From assembly GCF_012641465.1 (NCBI RefSeq), contig NZ_JABAIK010000008.1, positions 147,830 through 211,829 on the forward strand: a stretch of 64,000 bases of DNA, in the 5' to 3' direction. The first letter of the stretch is position 1. Each line of letters begins with the position of its first letter. Below the pieces are notes generated by a model. It did not search any database, was not told the origin of the DNA, and was given only the letters and a program-made list of their open reading frames with translations. The position numbers and the translations under genes were made by a program. Of this stretch, positions 46,682 through 56,324 are shown in pieces. This DNA comes from Vibrio agarilyticus (lineage in GTDB: Bacteria > Pseudomonadota > Gammaproteobacteria > Enterobacterales > Vibrionaceae).

Positions 46682-46735
46682 TTGTCAATCATCTTCGTTA
46701 TCATCTAGCTGGTTTTAAAATTATAGGACAATGAC

Positions 46736-47947
46736 ATGAAGCGAGTCGTCATCACTGGGATGGGTATCGTCTCGAGCATCGGTAATAACGTCGAAGAAGT
46801 ACTGGCCTCTTTGAAAACCGGTAAATCGGGCATCTCTTTTTCTGAGCAATTCAAAGAGCAAGGGCTTCGTTCGCAAGTTTGGGGCGATCTAAAAATCAAC
46901 CCTGCGGAACATATTGATCGCAAGCAAATGCGCTTTATGGGCGACGCCGCAGCATACGCCTACCTTTCGATGGAACAAGCGATTGCGGATGCTGGACTCA
47001 CCCCAGAACTCGTGTCAAATGATCGCACTGGTATTGTTGCTGGTTCAGGCGGCGCTTCGTCGCACAATCAAGCTATCGCGGTTGATACGTTACGTGAAAA
47101 AGGAGTGAAACGCATTGGCCCTTACATGGTGCCTCGAACCATGTCATCGACTGTATCGGCTTGTTTGGCAACGCCATTTAAAATTCGTGGGGTTAACTAC
47201 TCGATGAGCTCCGCTTGTGCGACATCAGCGCACTGTATTGGTCATGCGATGGAGCTTATTCAATTGGGTAAGCAAGACATCGTGTTTGCTGGCGGCGGCG
47301 AAGAGTTGGATTGGACACTGACCATGATGTTTGACGCCATGGGCGCACTGTCAACCAAATACAATGACACGCCAGAAGTTGCATCACGTACCTATGATGC
47401 CGAACGCGATGGTTTTGTTATCTCTGGCGGCGGCGGCATGCTGGTGGTCGAAGAGCTTGAGCATGCACTGGCGCGTGGCGCGAAAATCTATGGCGAAGTC
47501 GTTGGATACGGTGCATCGTCAGATGGTTACGACATGGTTGTACCGTCTGGTGAAGGCGCGGCACGTTGCATGAAGATGGCGATGCAAGGGGTAGACAAAG
47601 TCGATTATGTCAACACTCACGGCACCTCTACGCCAGTGGGTGACATGAAAGAGCTTGGAGCGATTCAAGACGTGTTTGCGGGTAATAGCCCAGCAATTTC
47701 TGCGACGAAAGCGATGACAGGTCACGCGCTTGGCGCAGCTGGAGTGCACGAAGCGATTTACTCAACGCTAATGTTGCATCACGGCTTTATTGCACCGAGC
47801 GTTAACATTACTCAGCTTGATGAGGCCGCTCACGGTCTGGATATTGTCACCGAGATGCGTGAAGTTGAGCTGGACACTGTGATGTCAAACAGCTTCGGTT
47901 TTGGCGGCACTAACGCCACTTTGGTGATTAAGAAATACCAAGGCTAA
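46736..47947 (+). CDS. fabB: Beta-ketoacyl-ACP synthase I FabB
   Basis: FabB elongates fatty acids and is needed for unsaturated chains. The 403-residue protein has the catalytic cysteine in [12 protein letters not shown], and histidines in [11 protein letters not shown] and [10 protein letters not shown]. The C-terminal [14 protein letters not shown] is normal. It is a monocistronic gene divergent from mnmC and has a structured 3' UTR. Confidence 0.98.
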   Translation: MKRVVITGMGIVSSIGNNVEEVLASLKTGKSGISFSEQFKEQGLRSQVWGDLKINPAEHIDRKQMRFMGDAAAYAYLSMEQAIADAGLTPELVSNDRTGIVAGSGGASSHNQAIAVDTLREKGVKRIGPYMVPRTMSSTVSACLATPFKIRGVNYSMSSACATSAHCIGHAMELIQLGKQDIVFAGGGEELDWTLTMMFDAMGALSTKYNDTPEVASRTYDAERDGFVISGGGGMLVVEELEHALARGAKIYGEVVGYGASSDGYDMVVPSGEGAARCMKMAMQGVDKVDYVNTHGTSTPVGDMKELGAIQDVFAGNSPAISATKAMTGHALGAAGVHEAIYSTLMLHHGFIAPSVNITQLDEAAHGLDIVTEMREVELDTVMSNSFGFGGTNATLVIKKYQG

Positions 47948-47959
47948 CCAGATTAAGTT

Positions 47960-48090
47960 GCGCGGCTTGCCGCGCCATGATTTCCAGACTTGATTGGTCT
48001 ACCAATCAGACAGACGCAGACTTGGTCCCACGGAGAGCGGGATTGACTCCTTTTGTTCTGGAATCTTGCCCGGCTTCGGCCGGGCCTTTT
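47960..48090 (+). ncRNA. farS: fabB 3' UTR, position of the Vibrio sRNA FarS
   Basis: After the fabB stop the RNA can form GCGCGGC/GCCGCGC (47960-47975), TGATTGGT/ACCAATCA (47991-48008) and a long-range TTCCAGA/TCTGGAA stem (47982-47988 with 48057-48063), before the terminator. In V. cholerae a small RNA named FarS is cut by RNase E from this 3' UTR and represses fadE. Position and structure fit; I could not compare sequence. Confidence 0.55.
48068..48090 (+). terminator. Terminator of fabB with a TTCG loop
   Basis: GCCCGGC and GCCGGGC enclose the hyperstable tetraloop TTCG (48068-48085), followed by CTTTT. It ends the fabB mRNA and any RNA cut from its 3' end. Confidence 0.93.
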
Positions 48091-48135
48091 ATTGCCATTT
48101 TCCGTCCAATAGAGAATCATTTCATCTTTATACGT

Positions 48136-48340
48136 TCACCCCACTGACAGACCACGTCATTTTCGCTATACCCGTTCGACGTGAAGCCGCAGGGCTTTTC
48201 GTGGCAACGGAAGGCGCTGGCTCTCATAAGCCTCATCACATAATCTATCTATGTTCACCAAGTGTCCAGCGGCGTGGTTTATCTTGCTCTCAGCCCAGTG
48301 TCTGGTTCTGAACCCAGCATCTTGAGGTCACTTAGGTATA
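48136..48340 (+). repeat. Mosaic: family A element split by an ERIC-like piece
   Basis: CACTGACAGACCACGTCATTTTCGCT-like sequence (48136-48166, family A interior) is interrupted at TATACCC (48167) by ERIC-like sequence (to about 48270). The end, from CTTGCTCTCAGCCCAGTG to CATCTTGAGGTCACTTAGG and TATA (48340), is again family A, in the opposite orientation. The order suggests insertion of one repeat into another, or recombination. The rest of the 48091-48416 gap has no gene. Confidence 0.7.
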
Positions 48341-48416
48341 TTCAATGACTTTGATTGCCTCGACAGCGCTTAGTGTTTTCTGCACAATTGATGGCAATTT
48401 TTAGCGAACAAAGCAG

Positions 48417-49556
48417 ATGGAAATGAGAATTCTAATTGATGAAAACATGCCTTACGCCGAGGCGTTGTTTAGCCAGATAGGCGAGGTGATCCTAAAACCG
48501 GGTCGCTTGTTAACCGAAGATGATCTTGTTGATGTTGATGCGCTCATGATCCGCTCTGTAACCAAAGTGAATGCGGCGCTGTTAGCCAAAGCCAACCGTT
48601 TGAAATTTGTCGGTACCGCAACGGCGGGCATGGATCATGTTGACCAAGCGCTGCTTGAAGAGCGTGGAATATTTTTTACTGCGGCGCCCGGCTGCAATAA
48701 AGTTGGCGTAGCAGAATATGTTTTTAGTGTGCTAATGGTCTTGGCGCAGCAACAAGGGTTTTCTATTTTTGACAAAACGGTGGGCATTATCGGAGCCGGT
48801 CAAGTGGGAAGTTATTTACAGCAATGCTTAGAAGGGCTTGGCATTCGTGTACTTATCAACGATCCACTGAAACAAGCTGAAGGTGACAGTCGACAATTTA
48901 CCGACTTAACGACGCTGCTTTCGAGCGCCGATGTTATCACACTGCATACCCCGATCACGCGAGAAGGGCCTTATGCCACTCATCATCTTATCAATGAGCA
49001 GGTTCTGGAACGGTTGCGTGGCGATCAGATTTTGATTAATGCTGCGCGTGGCCCGGTGGTAGACAACCAGGCTCTTAAGGCGCGTTTATTGCGACAAGAC
49101 GGTTTTACTGCCGCTTTGGACGTGTTTGAATTTGAACCTGAGGTTGATATGGCACTATTGCCTCTGTTAGCATTCGCCACCCCCCATGTTGCCGGCTACG
49201 GCTTAGAAGGTAAAGCACGTGGCACGACCATGATTTTTAACTCATATTGTGAGTTTTTAGGTCAAACCATGCGTGTTGAGGCGAGCGAACTGTTGCCTGT
49301 TGCTCCGCTTCCTAGAGTGCATTTGTCACGCGCTTGGGATGAAGCCGCGCTGCACAGCTTGACCCAATTGATTTACGATGTACGTCAAGATGATGCGCAA
49401 TTTCGTCGCGAAATTGGCAAGCCCGGTGCATTTGATGCAATGCGCAAACACTACTGGGATCGCCGCGAATACAGCGCAGTCACTGTGGTAGGGGATCATT
49501 CCTGCAATTTGGCTTCATTGGCCAAATTGGGTTTTCAAATAGAGGAAATTGCATGA
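48417..49556 (+). CDS. pdxB: Erythronate-4-phosphate dehydrogenase PdxB
   Basis: PdxB acts in pyridoxal phosphate synthesis. The 379-residue protein is a D-2-hydroxyacid dehydrogenase with the NAD loop [13 protein letters not shown] (near residues 120-132), the [11 protein letters not shown] motif and the dimerisation domain at the C-terminus. The start could also be ATG 48423, which gives the more usual [10 protein letters not shown]. Its stop overlaps asd by 4 bases. Confidence 0.95.
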   Translation: MEMRILIDENMPYAEALFSQIGEVILKPGRLLTEDDLVDVDALMIRSVTKVNAALLAKANRLKFVGTATAGMDHVDQALLEERGIFFTAAPGCNKVGVAEYVFSVLMVLAQQQGFSIFDKTVGIIGAGQVGSYLQQCLEGLGIRVLINDPLKQAEGDSRQFTDLTTLLSSADVITLHTPITREGPYATHHLINEQVLERLRGDQILINAARGPVVDNQALKARLLRQDGFTAALDVFEFEPEVDMALLPLLAFATPHVAGYGLEGKARGTTMIFNSYCEFLGQTMRVEASELLPVAPLPRVHLSRAWDEAALHSLTQLIYDVRQDDAQFRREIGKPGAFDAMRKHYWDRREYSAVTVVGDHSCNLASLAKLGFQIEEIA

Positions 49557-50566
49557 GTCAGCAATACAATGTCGCGATTTTAGGTGCGACCGGCGCCGTT
49601 GGCGAAACCCTAATCGAGGTGCTTCAAGAGCGTCAATTCCCGGTAGGCGAATTGTTTTTACTGGCGAGTGAGCGTAGTGAAGGTAAGAGCTATCGCTTCA
49701 ATGGTAAATCGATTTACGTACAAAATGTCGAAGAGTTTGATTGGTCACAAGCACACATTGCACTGTTTTCTGCGGGCGCAGAACTGTCAGCAAAATGGGC
49801 ACCGATAGCGGCAGACGAAGGCGTGGTTGTTATTGATAATACATCACAATTTCGTTACGACTACGACATTCCTTTAGTGGTGCCGGAAGTAAACCCAAGT
49901 GCTATTGCAGATTTTCGCAATCGCAATATTATTGCCAACCCCAACTGTTCAACGATTCAGATGCTGGTGGCCTTAAAGCCATTGCATGACGCTGTCGGTA
50001 TCGAGCGAATCAATGTGTCGACTTATCAGTCTGTTTCTGGAGCTGGTAAAGCGGGAATAAACGAATTGGCAGGTCAAACGGCCAAGCTGCTCAATGGATT
50101 ACCTGCTGAAACTAACCAGTTTTCACAACAAATTGCGTTTAACTGCATTCCGCAAATCGACCAATTTATGGATAACGGCTACACCAAAGAAGAGATGAAA
50201 ATGGTCTGGGAAACCCAGAAGATCTTCAATGACCCCTCGATTGGTGTTAACGCAACTTGCGTTCGAGTTCCTGTTTTTTACGGACACGCCGAGGCAGTGC
50301 ACGTCGAGCTACGTGCGCCTTTGGACGCCAGCGAAGCCGTCGCGCTTCTCGAGCAAGCTGAGGGGGTGGAATTGTTTACCGGTGATCAGTTCCCGACTCA
50401 AGTGCGTGACGCTGTCGGCAAAGATACCGTTTTGGTTGGTCGCGTACGTAACGATATCAGTCACCCAAATGGCATAAATCTATGGGTTGTGGCAGATAAT
50501 GTTCGTAAGGGCGCAGCGACAAATGCGGTGCAAATCGCTGAAGTACTGATTCGTGACTATTACTAG
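49553..50566 (+). CDS. asd: Aspartate-semialdehyde dehydrogenase
   Basis: The enzyme makes aspartate semialdehyde for lysine, threonine, methionine and cell-wall precursors. The 337-residue protein has the NADP loop [16 protein letters not shown], the active-site cysteine in NPNCSTIQM (near residue 133) and the later catalytic [22 protein letters not shown] region. At this locus E. coli has the inactive paralogue Usg; here the cysteine is kept, so activity is expected. It is coupled to pdxB. Confidence 0.94.
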   Translation: MSQQYNVAILGATGAVGETLIEVLQERQFPVGELFLLASERSEGKSYRFNGKSIYVQNVEEFDWSQAHIALFSAGAELSAKWAPIAADEGVVVIDNTSQFRYDYDIPLVVPEVNPSAIADFRNRNIIANPNCSTIQMLVALKPLHDAVGIERINVSTYQSVSGAGKAGINELAGQTAKLLNGLPAETNQFSQQIAFNCIPQIDQFMDNGYTKEEMKMVWETQKIFNDPSIGVNATCVRVPVFYGHAEAVHVELRAPLDASEAVALLEQAEGVELFTGDQFPTQVRDAVGKDTVLVGRVRNDISHPNGINLWVVADNVRKGAATNAVQIAEVLIRDYY

Positions 50567-50627
50567 TTGTATTCGTCATACTTGAACTAGCACCTCCAGG
50601 CTGGGGTCTAGCGGTCACGAATTGATG

Positions 50628-50657
50628 AAATACCCTGAGCATTGACTCAGGGTATTT
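50628..50657 (+). terminator. Terminator after asd
   Basis: AAATACCCTGAG (50628-50639) and CTCAGGGTATTTT (50646-50658) form a 12-bp stem with a 6-base loop and T-rich end. A second, GC-rich hairpin (CTAG...CTAG, 50587-50611) precedes it. The remaining sequence up to 50945 shows no gene. Confidence 0.9.
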
Positions 50658-50945
50658 TCATTTTCAGCCGCAGTTTATTACTGTTTTGTGTGGTCGATGC
50701 CACGAATATGGTGAGAGTTACACATTTTTCCTGATCTGCTCTGTAGTTTTAGTGTCGTTATCCGATATATTTACCAATTATTCCATTATTCCTATTTCCA
50801 CGGTTAATCAAGGTAATGGTGAAGTTGAAGCGAATCGCGTGTGAGTAATATCTGACTTACGAGAATTCAGACTCACGTGATTCGACCTGTCGCTCAGCGC
50901 TTTGTTGTTGGCCTTGGAAATAAAAAGTATTTAGCTGAGCCTTTT

Positions 50946-53900
50946 ATGCGTTCATTTTTTCAGCGCCTGTTTGTATCTTCACTTATTGTTGGCGCGACAG
51001 CAATTTCTGCCACATACGGCGAATCGTCATACGCAGAAGCCATTCGTCTGGTGGGGCCTACTGGTGAACTGCAGCCTGCGCCGCGCTATTCGCAGCCGGT
51101 ACGCAGTGACAACCTTGCCCAATTTGGGCCAACCGCACCTGAGCAAACCTTATGGTCCATTGCTTCGCAGCTTCGTCCGACAAATACTGTTAGCGTGCAG
51201 CAAACACTGCTTGCGATTTACCGCCTAAATCCGCAGGCGTTTGAACAACAAAATATTCACAGTCTTATTCCGGGCAGTACGTTACGCATTCCATCGCTTG
51301 AGCAAATTAATCAAGCCTCGCAAGACCAAGCGGTTGCGATTATGCAAGCGCATCAAGCGAAGTTAAACCAAGCTTCCCAAGCTGCGGTGCCGGCTGTGGC
51401 AAAAGCGCCAGTTGTTACCAAGGCAGAACCTGCCACAACAGCCGTCGTTAGTGCGAGTAAGGCGTCGCAACCTGTAACAACCGCTGAATCAAAACCTGTA
51501 CTAGCAGAGACAACGCCAACGGCGTTGCCGAAAGCTTCGGCTCAGCCAGAGAAGGTGACCGCTCTTGAACACCAACTTGAATCTTCGCAAAGTGAGCTGT
51601 TAGCGCTAGAGGAGAAAAACCACGCTTTGCGCTTGATGCTGTCTCAGGTGCAAAACGAGGTAGAGAACTTAAAAGTTGAGCTCAATGATGAAGAGCGCAT
51701 TCGTGTTGAAGTGGAAAAATTGCTTGCGCAAGAGCGTGAACGCGAAGCGAAGCTCAAACAAATGGTCCCAAGTGCGTGGGATCAATTTTTTGCCAGCAAT
51801 AGCCAGGTGCTAATCGCGGCAATTGTACCGGGACTGCTTATTGGTGGCATCGGTATAGCGGCATTGCGCTATCGTAAGCGCAAGAACACACAAGCGAGTG
51901 ATCATGAGGCAACCAGCGAGCCGTCAGGAGCTCAAGGCGAGCAACTTGCTATGGCGGCCGCAGGTGGCGTGGCAGCAGCGACCGCAGCGGACCAACTTGA
52001 TGACTTAATACCGGAAGCACCACCTGAAGACGCTACGATAGAGCCCGATCCTACGGATGATATTTTTGGCGACTTGGATGAGAGTGAGTTTGATTTCAAT
52101 CTTGAAGATGACGGAGAGGACCCATTCGCCGCAATTGATGACGATGGCGACTTAGCCGATGATTTGGCCAATTTTGATGGCAGCGGACGTAGCATCACCG
52201 TAAATGGCGATGAGAAAGCGCTTGGCATTGAAGAGATGCATCGTGCCTTTGATGAAGCCAGCTTCGATAACGAAGATGTGGCAGAAGAGGATTTATTCGA
52301 CCTTGATTTGGACTTGTCAGACCAAGATGATGAATTAACCAACAGCCTTGATGATGGCTTGCTTTCTCAAGCGGCGTTTGATGAATTGTTGTCAAGTGAC
52401 GATGCGAATCAAGATCTTGATGGCGATAGCTTAGAGCAGTCGCTATTGGATGAACTGCTCGCGCAACCGGCAGATAGTGACTTTGATCTAGATGATAGCA
52501 TCACCAGCAGCGAACCGGACCCGTTTGAGAGTGACAGTCGCTCGCTCGATCAAGAGACAGTTTTGGACGATGAGTTTTCATTTGACTTGGCACTGGATGA
52601 CGAATCTGCGTCTTCAAAAGACATGGCAGCAGAAAACGATGCCGCTATTACTGAAGATGAGTCTGAACTTGGCACTATCGCACTCGACGATTCAGACGAG
52701 TTTGACGGTGATGAGATCGATTTACTCGATGATATGCTCGATGAGGAAGAATTTGATCCACTGACCGAGTTAGACGCGTTGCTGGATGACGTTCAGCAAA
52801 ATGCACCAACGTCTGATGCGCAAAGTGCAAGGGAGAATGCGAGCGATACCGCTGAAAATGGCGCGTTACTTTCTCAAAACGCTTTTGTTTCTGATGAGGG
52901 CATTGACGATATTTTACTTGATGAGCGAGTCGACGATGAAAGTGACGATCACGATAGTGAAAGTGCGTTGCTCGACGAGCTTATTGGCGAAGACGAAGAA
53001 GAGAGCCTATCACTTGACCCATTTGATGATTTAATTGATTGGGATAGCGACAATGAAAATATCGACGCTGAATCGCTGAGCGAACCCGAGGCCGATACCG
53101 AGTTAAACCAAGTTGAGCCACAACACCAGGCCGCCAATCAAGAGATTGGTGATGATGCTGATTTTGACCTCGAGGACACGTTCGCATCAGACTCAACTGC
53201 CGAAAAAACCGCCGATGAAGAGGAAGACGATTGGCTGCAAAATGCCATAGACGCGGTCGAAGGCAGTGATGACGACGGCGATTTTTCTTTAGATGATGAA
53301 TCGTTTGATGCATTCGAACAGGCGATGCAGGATAGCGCCCCCGCGGATGCAAAGTCGCATGTTGAAGAAAACGCAGTTGAGCCAAATGACGTTTCGCCTG
53401 TCACCGAAGAGGATTGGCTACAAGCCGCCATCGACGAAATTGAGGGACAGCCAACAACATCAGAGTCTCCTTCATTAACCGCAGCACCAGAGAGTGAAGC
53501 TGAGACTGATACGGCAGAAAACGACGCATTGGGCGTCGAGGCAATTGTCAGCGATGAACCTGATACTGTCGATGAGATTGAAGCGCCAAGCGATGAGTTT
53601 TTATCCAATGAACCGCAGGATGAATTGGAAAATGAACTTTCCCCGCTTCCATCGATTGATACACCAGTCGAGCGTGTGCCAGTTGACGAACACAATGGCC
53701 CGAACGCCGCAGAGCCATCAGATGAAATCATGGATACGGCAAGTACGATGCCGCTTGATGATGAATCAGTAGATGACGCGCAGCCAAGTTATACCCCAAC
53801 CCCAAATACGGTGGAAAATGAGTTTGGCATTCCACAAGAAGAGGATTGGCTATTTGATGAATCTGAATCTGAATCTGAATCTGAATCTGAATCTGAATCT

Positions 53901-55079
53901 GAATCTGAATCCGCCGCTACTCTTGATACAGAACTCGCGGCTGAAGATTTCGCGTCAAATAGCCGTGCTCAGCCCGAACTCGATGTTACGCCGAATTCTG
54001 ATCGTTCAGACATGGGGGATGACGATGAGTGGAATTTCACCGACGATGAGCTGCCAGAGTTTGGTGAAGAAGATGCGTTGGACGAATACGCTTCGCAAAC
54101 GCCAAACGCTAACGGCAGCATTAGTGACCTTGCTGACGAATTTGCCAGCGGGTTAGAAGAAGAGGATTGGTCGTTAAGCGACGATGATTTGCCTGAATTT
54201 GGTGAAGACGAAGCACTACATAGCGCGGATGAGCCGACAATCTTAAATCACCTTCAGCCTGACGAATCAGAGCCTGTGGCTCAAGAGCGTGACCAACAAG
54301 AGCATGCTCTAGAGCATGAAAAAGATGCACTATTTGATCTGTTTGGCACCGAGAATGTCGATGCCGACGCGTTAGAGAGCCAGCTGCTAGAAACACAACC
54401 GAGCGAGTCAGGGGTGTCTGATTTTGCTGAAGACAAAGCGGATGATTCAGAGTCGAAGTATGCCGAGCTAGCAGACTCCTTTGATGACAGCGCAATGGCT
54501 GATTTGCTCAACGACGCAGCAGAGCAACATCAAGCGCCAAAATACGCATTAGATGATGACGCTAGCGCCAGTGCAGGGCTGGACATTGCGACCATGCTTG
54601 ATATGGATGGCGAAGATTGGAACGGATTTACCCTCTCTGCCGACCAACAAGCTGCGATTTCAGACGATGTTCCAGATGATGAGCAATCCATCTGGCAGCA
54701 TACGCAGCCAGTGGGCTTACCTGATGCAGATTCTGAAAATTGGGCTGAGCAAGATGACCTTGCCACTGATGCGCCAAGCTATATGTCCATTGATGAACTT
54801 ATGGCACAAGTCGATAGCGATGGCGGCGATTTCGAAGAGCAGGCCCTTAAGCTCGATGTTGGGTTAAATGAGTTTCCCGATGTAATTGGACCGGTAGATG
54901 GCATCGATATTGACGAAAATGCACAGGCCGCGGGCCAGTTAGACTTGGCAAAAATTTATCTGGAAATGAACGATGGTGAAGGCGCCCGTAAATTGCTCGA
55001 AGAAGCGATTGTGTTGGGTGATGATACGATTCGCCGCCAAGCTAAGCAGCTGATTGATCATATTGATGCAAAGTTGTAG
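50946..55079 (+). CDS. hubP: Polar landmark protein HubP (FimV family)
   Basis: HubP gathers polar proteins in Vibrio, including ParA1, FlhG and ParC. The start is ATG 50946, where a signal peptide begins (MRSFFQRLFVSSLIVGATAI); the frame is open from GTG 50877, so the N-terminus is uncertain. From this start (1377 residues) I see a periplasmic LysM-like region (about 62-112), a coiled coil (204-273), one membrane helix (287-309), a very acidic cytoplasmic region, and a C-terminal FimV helical motif. Acidic repeats such as EEDDWLQNAIDAVEG, EEDWLQAAIDEIEG, DDELPEFGEEDAL and DDDLPEFGEDEAL recur. A Glu-Ser run lies at 53859-53912. Confidence 0.93.
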   Translation: MRSFFQRLFVSSLIVGATAISATYGESSYAEAIRLVGPTGELQPAPRYSQPVRSDNLAQFGPTAPEQTLWSIASQLRPTNTVSVQQTLLAIYRLNPQAFEQQNIHSLIPGSTLRIPSLEQINQASQDQAVAIMQAHQAKLNQASQAAVPAVAKAPVVTKAEPATTAVVSASKASQPVTTAESKPVLAETTPTALPKASAQPEKVTALEHQLESSQSELLALEEKNHALRLMLSQVQNEVENLKVELNDEERIRVEVEKLLAQEREREAKLKQMVPSAWDQFFASNSQVLIAAIVPGLLIGGIGIAALRYRKRKNTQASDHEATSEPSGAQGEQLAMAAAGGVAAATAADQLDDLIPEAPPEDATIEPDPTDDIFGDLDESEFDFNLEDDGEDPFAAIDDDGDLADDLANFDGSGRSITVNGDEKALGIEEMHRAFDEASFDNEDVAEEDLFDLDLDLSDQDDELTNSLDDGLLSQAAFDELLSSDDANQDLDGDSLEQSLLDELLAQPADSDFDLDDSITSSEPDPFESDSRSLDQETVLDDEFSFDLALDDESASSKDMAAENDAAITEDESELGTIALDDSDEFDGDEIDLLDDMLDEEEFDPLTELDALLDDVQQNAPTSDAQSARENASDTAENGALLSQNAFVSDEGIDDILLDERVDDESDDHDSESALLDELIGEDEEESLSLDPFDDLIDWDSDNENIDAESLSEPEADTELNQVEPQHQAANQEIGDDADFDLEDTFASDSTAEKTADEEEDDWLQNAIDAVEGSDDDGDFSLDDESFDAFEQAMQDSAPADAKSHVEENAVEPNDVSPVTEEDWLQAAIDEIEGQPTTSESPSLTAAPESEAETDTAENDALGVEAIVSDEPDTVDEIEAPSDEFLSNEPQDELENELSPLPSIDTPVERVPVDEHNGPNAAEPSDEIMDTASTMPLDDESVDDAQPSYTPTPNTVENEFGIPQEEDWLFDESESESESESESESESESAATLDTELAAEDFASNSRAQPELDVTPNSDRSDMGDDDEWNFTDDELPEFGEEDALDEYASQTPNANGSISDLADEFASGLEEEDWSLSDDDLPEFGEDEALHSADEPTILNHLQPDESEPVAQERDQQEHALEHEKDALFDLFGTENVDADALESQLLETQPSESGVSDFAEDKADDSESKYAELADSFDDSAMADLLNDAAEQHQAPKYALDDDASASAGLDIATMLDMDGEDWNGFTLSADQQAAISDDVPDDEQSIWQHTQPVGLPDADSENWAEQDDLATDAPSYMSIDELMAQVDSDGGDFEEQALKLDVGLNEFPDVIGPVDGIDIDENAQAAGQLDLAKIYLEMNDGEGARKLLEEAIVLGDDTIRRQAKQLIDHIDAKL
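53859..53912 (+). repeat. GAATCT hexanucleotide tandem repeat inside hubP
   Basis: Eight perfect GAATCT units (53859-53906) plus one GAATCC encode a run of Glu-Ser dipeptides. Changes in copy number keep the frame. The tract may vary between strains and change linker length in the cytoplasmic part of HubP. Confidence 0.95.
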
Positions 55080-55164
55080 CGCGTCAATGTCGCTGAGTTG
55101 AAACTCGCATCTGGGGTCGGGTTAAGGTTATACTTCCCGGCCCTGATCGAGTTGGTAGATAGAA

Positions 55165-55965
55165 ATGAAAGTTGCACTCGGTATCGAATATAACGGTACA
55201 AATTACTATGGTTGGCAGCGTCAGCGTGATGTGAAGAGCGTACAAGAGGCGCTAGAAAAGTCGCTCTCAATAGTGGCAAACCATCCAGTTGAGGTGCTTT
55301 GTGCTGGTCGCACAGATGCTGGTGTCCACGGTACTGGCCAAGTGGTTCACTTTGATACTGACACCAACCGCAAAATGATCGCCTGGACGATGGGAGCCAA
55401 CGCCAATTTGCCCAAAGATATTGCTGTGCGTTGGGCAATGGAAGTTCCTGAGTCTTTTCACGCACGTTTTTCAGCGACCGCACGTCGTTATCGTTATGTG
55501 ATTTTTAATCACGCATTACGGCCGGGCATATTGAGCAGTGGTGTTAGTCACTATCACGGTGTGCTTGATGAAAAAAAAATGCATCAGGCAGGTCAGTTTT
55601 TATTGGGTGAAAATGATTTTACCTCGTTTCGCGCAGTACAATGCCAATCTCGCAGCCCGTTTCGTAATCTAATGCACTTAAATGTGTCGCGCCACGGAGA
55701 TTATGTGGTGATTGACATCAAAGCAAATGCATTTGTGCACCATATGGTGCGTAATATTACAGGTAGCCTGATTATGGTCGGTCGCGGTGAGCAACCGGTT
55801 GAATGGATAAAGCAGGTGCTTGAGGCTAAAGACCGCAAAGTGGCAGGACCAACCGCTAAGGCCGAAGGTCTTTATCTGGTGGATGTGGATTATCCGCAAG
55901 AATTTATGCTGCCACGAGCCTCATTGGGCCCGCTATTTTTACCTGATGATTTAACGCAAAGTTAA
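55165..55965 (+). CDS. truA: tRNA pseudouridine synthase TruA
   Basis: TruA makes pseudouridine at positions 38-40 of tRNA anticodon arms. The 266-residue protein has the N-terminal [18 protein letters not shown] and the catalytic aspartate in [18 protein letters not shown], with [14 protein letters not shown] downstream. It follows hubP by 85 bases, the order seen in other gammaproteobacteria. Confidence 0.97.
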   Translation: MKVALGIEYNGTNYYGWQRQRDVKSVQEALEKSLSIVANHPVEVLCAGRTDAGVHGTGQVVHFDTDTNRKMIAWTMGANANLPKDIAVRWAMEVPESFHARFSATARRYRYVIFNHALRPGILSSGVSHYHGVLDEKKMHQAGQFLLGENDFTSFRAVQCQSRSPFRNLMHLNVSRHGDYVVIDIKANAFVHHMVRNITGSLIMVGRGEQPVEWIKQVLEAKDRKVAGPTAKAEGLYLVDVDYPQEFMLPRASLGPLFLPDDLTQS

Positions 55966-55977
55966 CGTGAAGATGTA

Positions 55978-56104
55978 GCTAGGCGGCAAACGAGTAAAAC
56001 CTCTGAGCACTTCGTGAACATAGACAAACTATGTGATGAGGGTTGTGAGAGCCCGCCCCTTAATTTATTTATAAAAGCGCTGCAACTTTAAGTAGGACAG
56101 GTAT
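55978..56104 (-). repeat. ERIC-like element downstream of truA
   Basis: Inverted relative to most others: AGGCGGCAAACGAG at the left to TTTAAGTAGGACAGGTATA at the right. The right end matches the start of the copy at 18980. It begins 13 bases after the truA stop. Confidence 0.85.
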
Positions 56105-56220
56105 AGAGGTTCTATACAACTTGGCGTTTTAGGTAGGTAGAGATGCTGTAACGAAATAGGTACAACCAGTTTTTTATCTACAGTTTCAATTAACTGTGGT
56201 TTAATTCTTGGATTGTTCGC

Positions 56221-56266
56221 CCCAGCCGTTCTCGCTGAACCTCGCTGTCTGAGGTAACTTAGTATA
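56221..56266 (+). repeat. Remnant of family A element upstream of accD
   Basis: CCAGCCGTTCTCGCTGAACC then GTCTGAGGTAACTTAGTATA matches the right 45 bases of the element at 18716. It lies about 60 bases before accD. No other gene is seen in 55966-56324. Confidence 0.6.
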
Positions 56267-56284
56267 ACTGTGTCTAATTAATGG

Positions 56285-56303
56285 CTTTCGCCTGTAGCGA
56301 AAG
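56285..56303 (+). other. Leader hairpin of accD
   Basis: CTTTCGC (56285-56291) and GCGAAAG (56297-56303) form a 7-bp stem with a 5-base loop, ending 21 bases before the accD ATG. It may lie in the mRNA leader. Its role is unknown. Confidence 0.45.
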
Positions 56304-56324
56304 TTACGAAAGTAAAGGTCTTCC

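Noticed and set aside
49553-50566. Usg-like inactive dehydrogenase paralogue
   Set aside because: The position is that of E. coli usg, but the catalytic cysteine motif NPNCST is intact, so it is called as an active Asd.
53138-53731. Ser-rich 197-codon frame antisense to hubP, and similar ones at 51932 and 52949
   Set aside because: They come from the acidic Glu/Asp codon bias of hubP read on the opposite strand and have no start context or family resemblance.
53859-53912. Phase-variable on/off switch
   Set aside because: The unit is six bases, so slippage keeps the reading frame; only length variation is expected.
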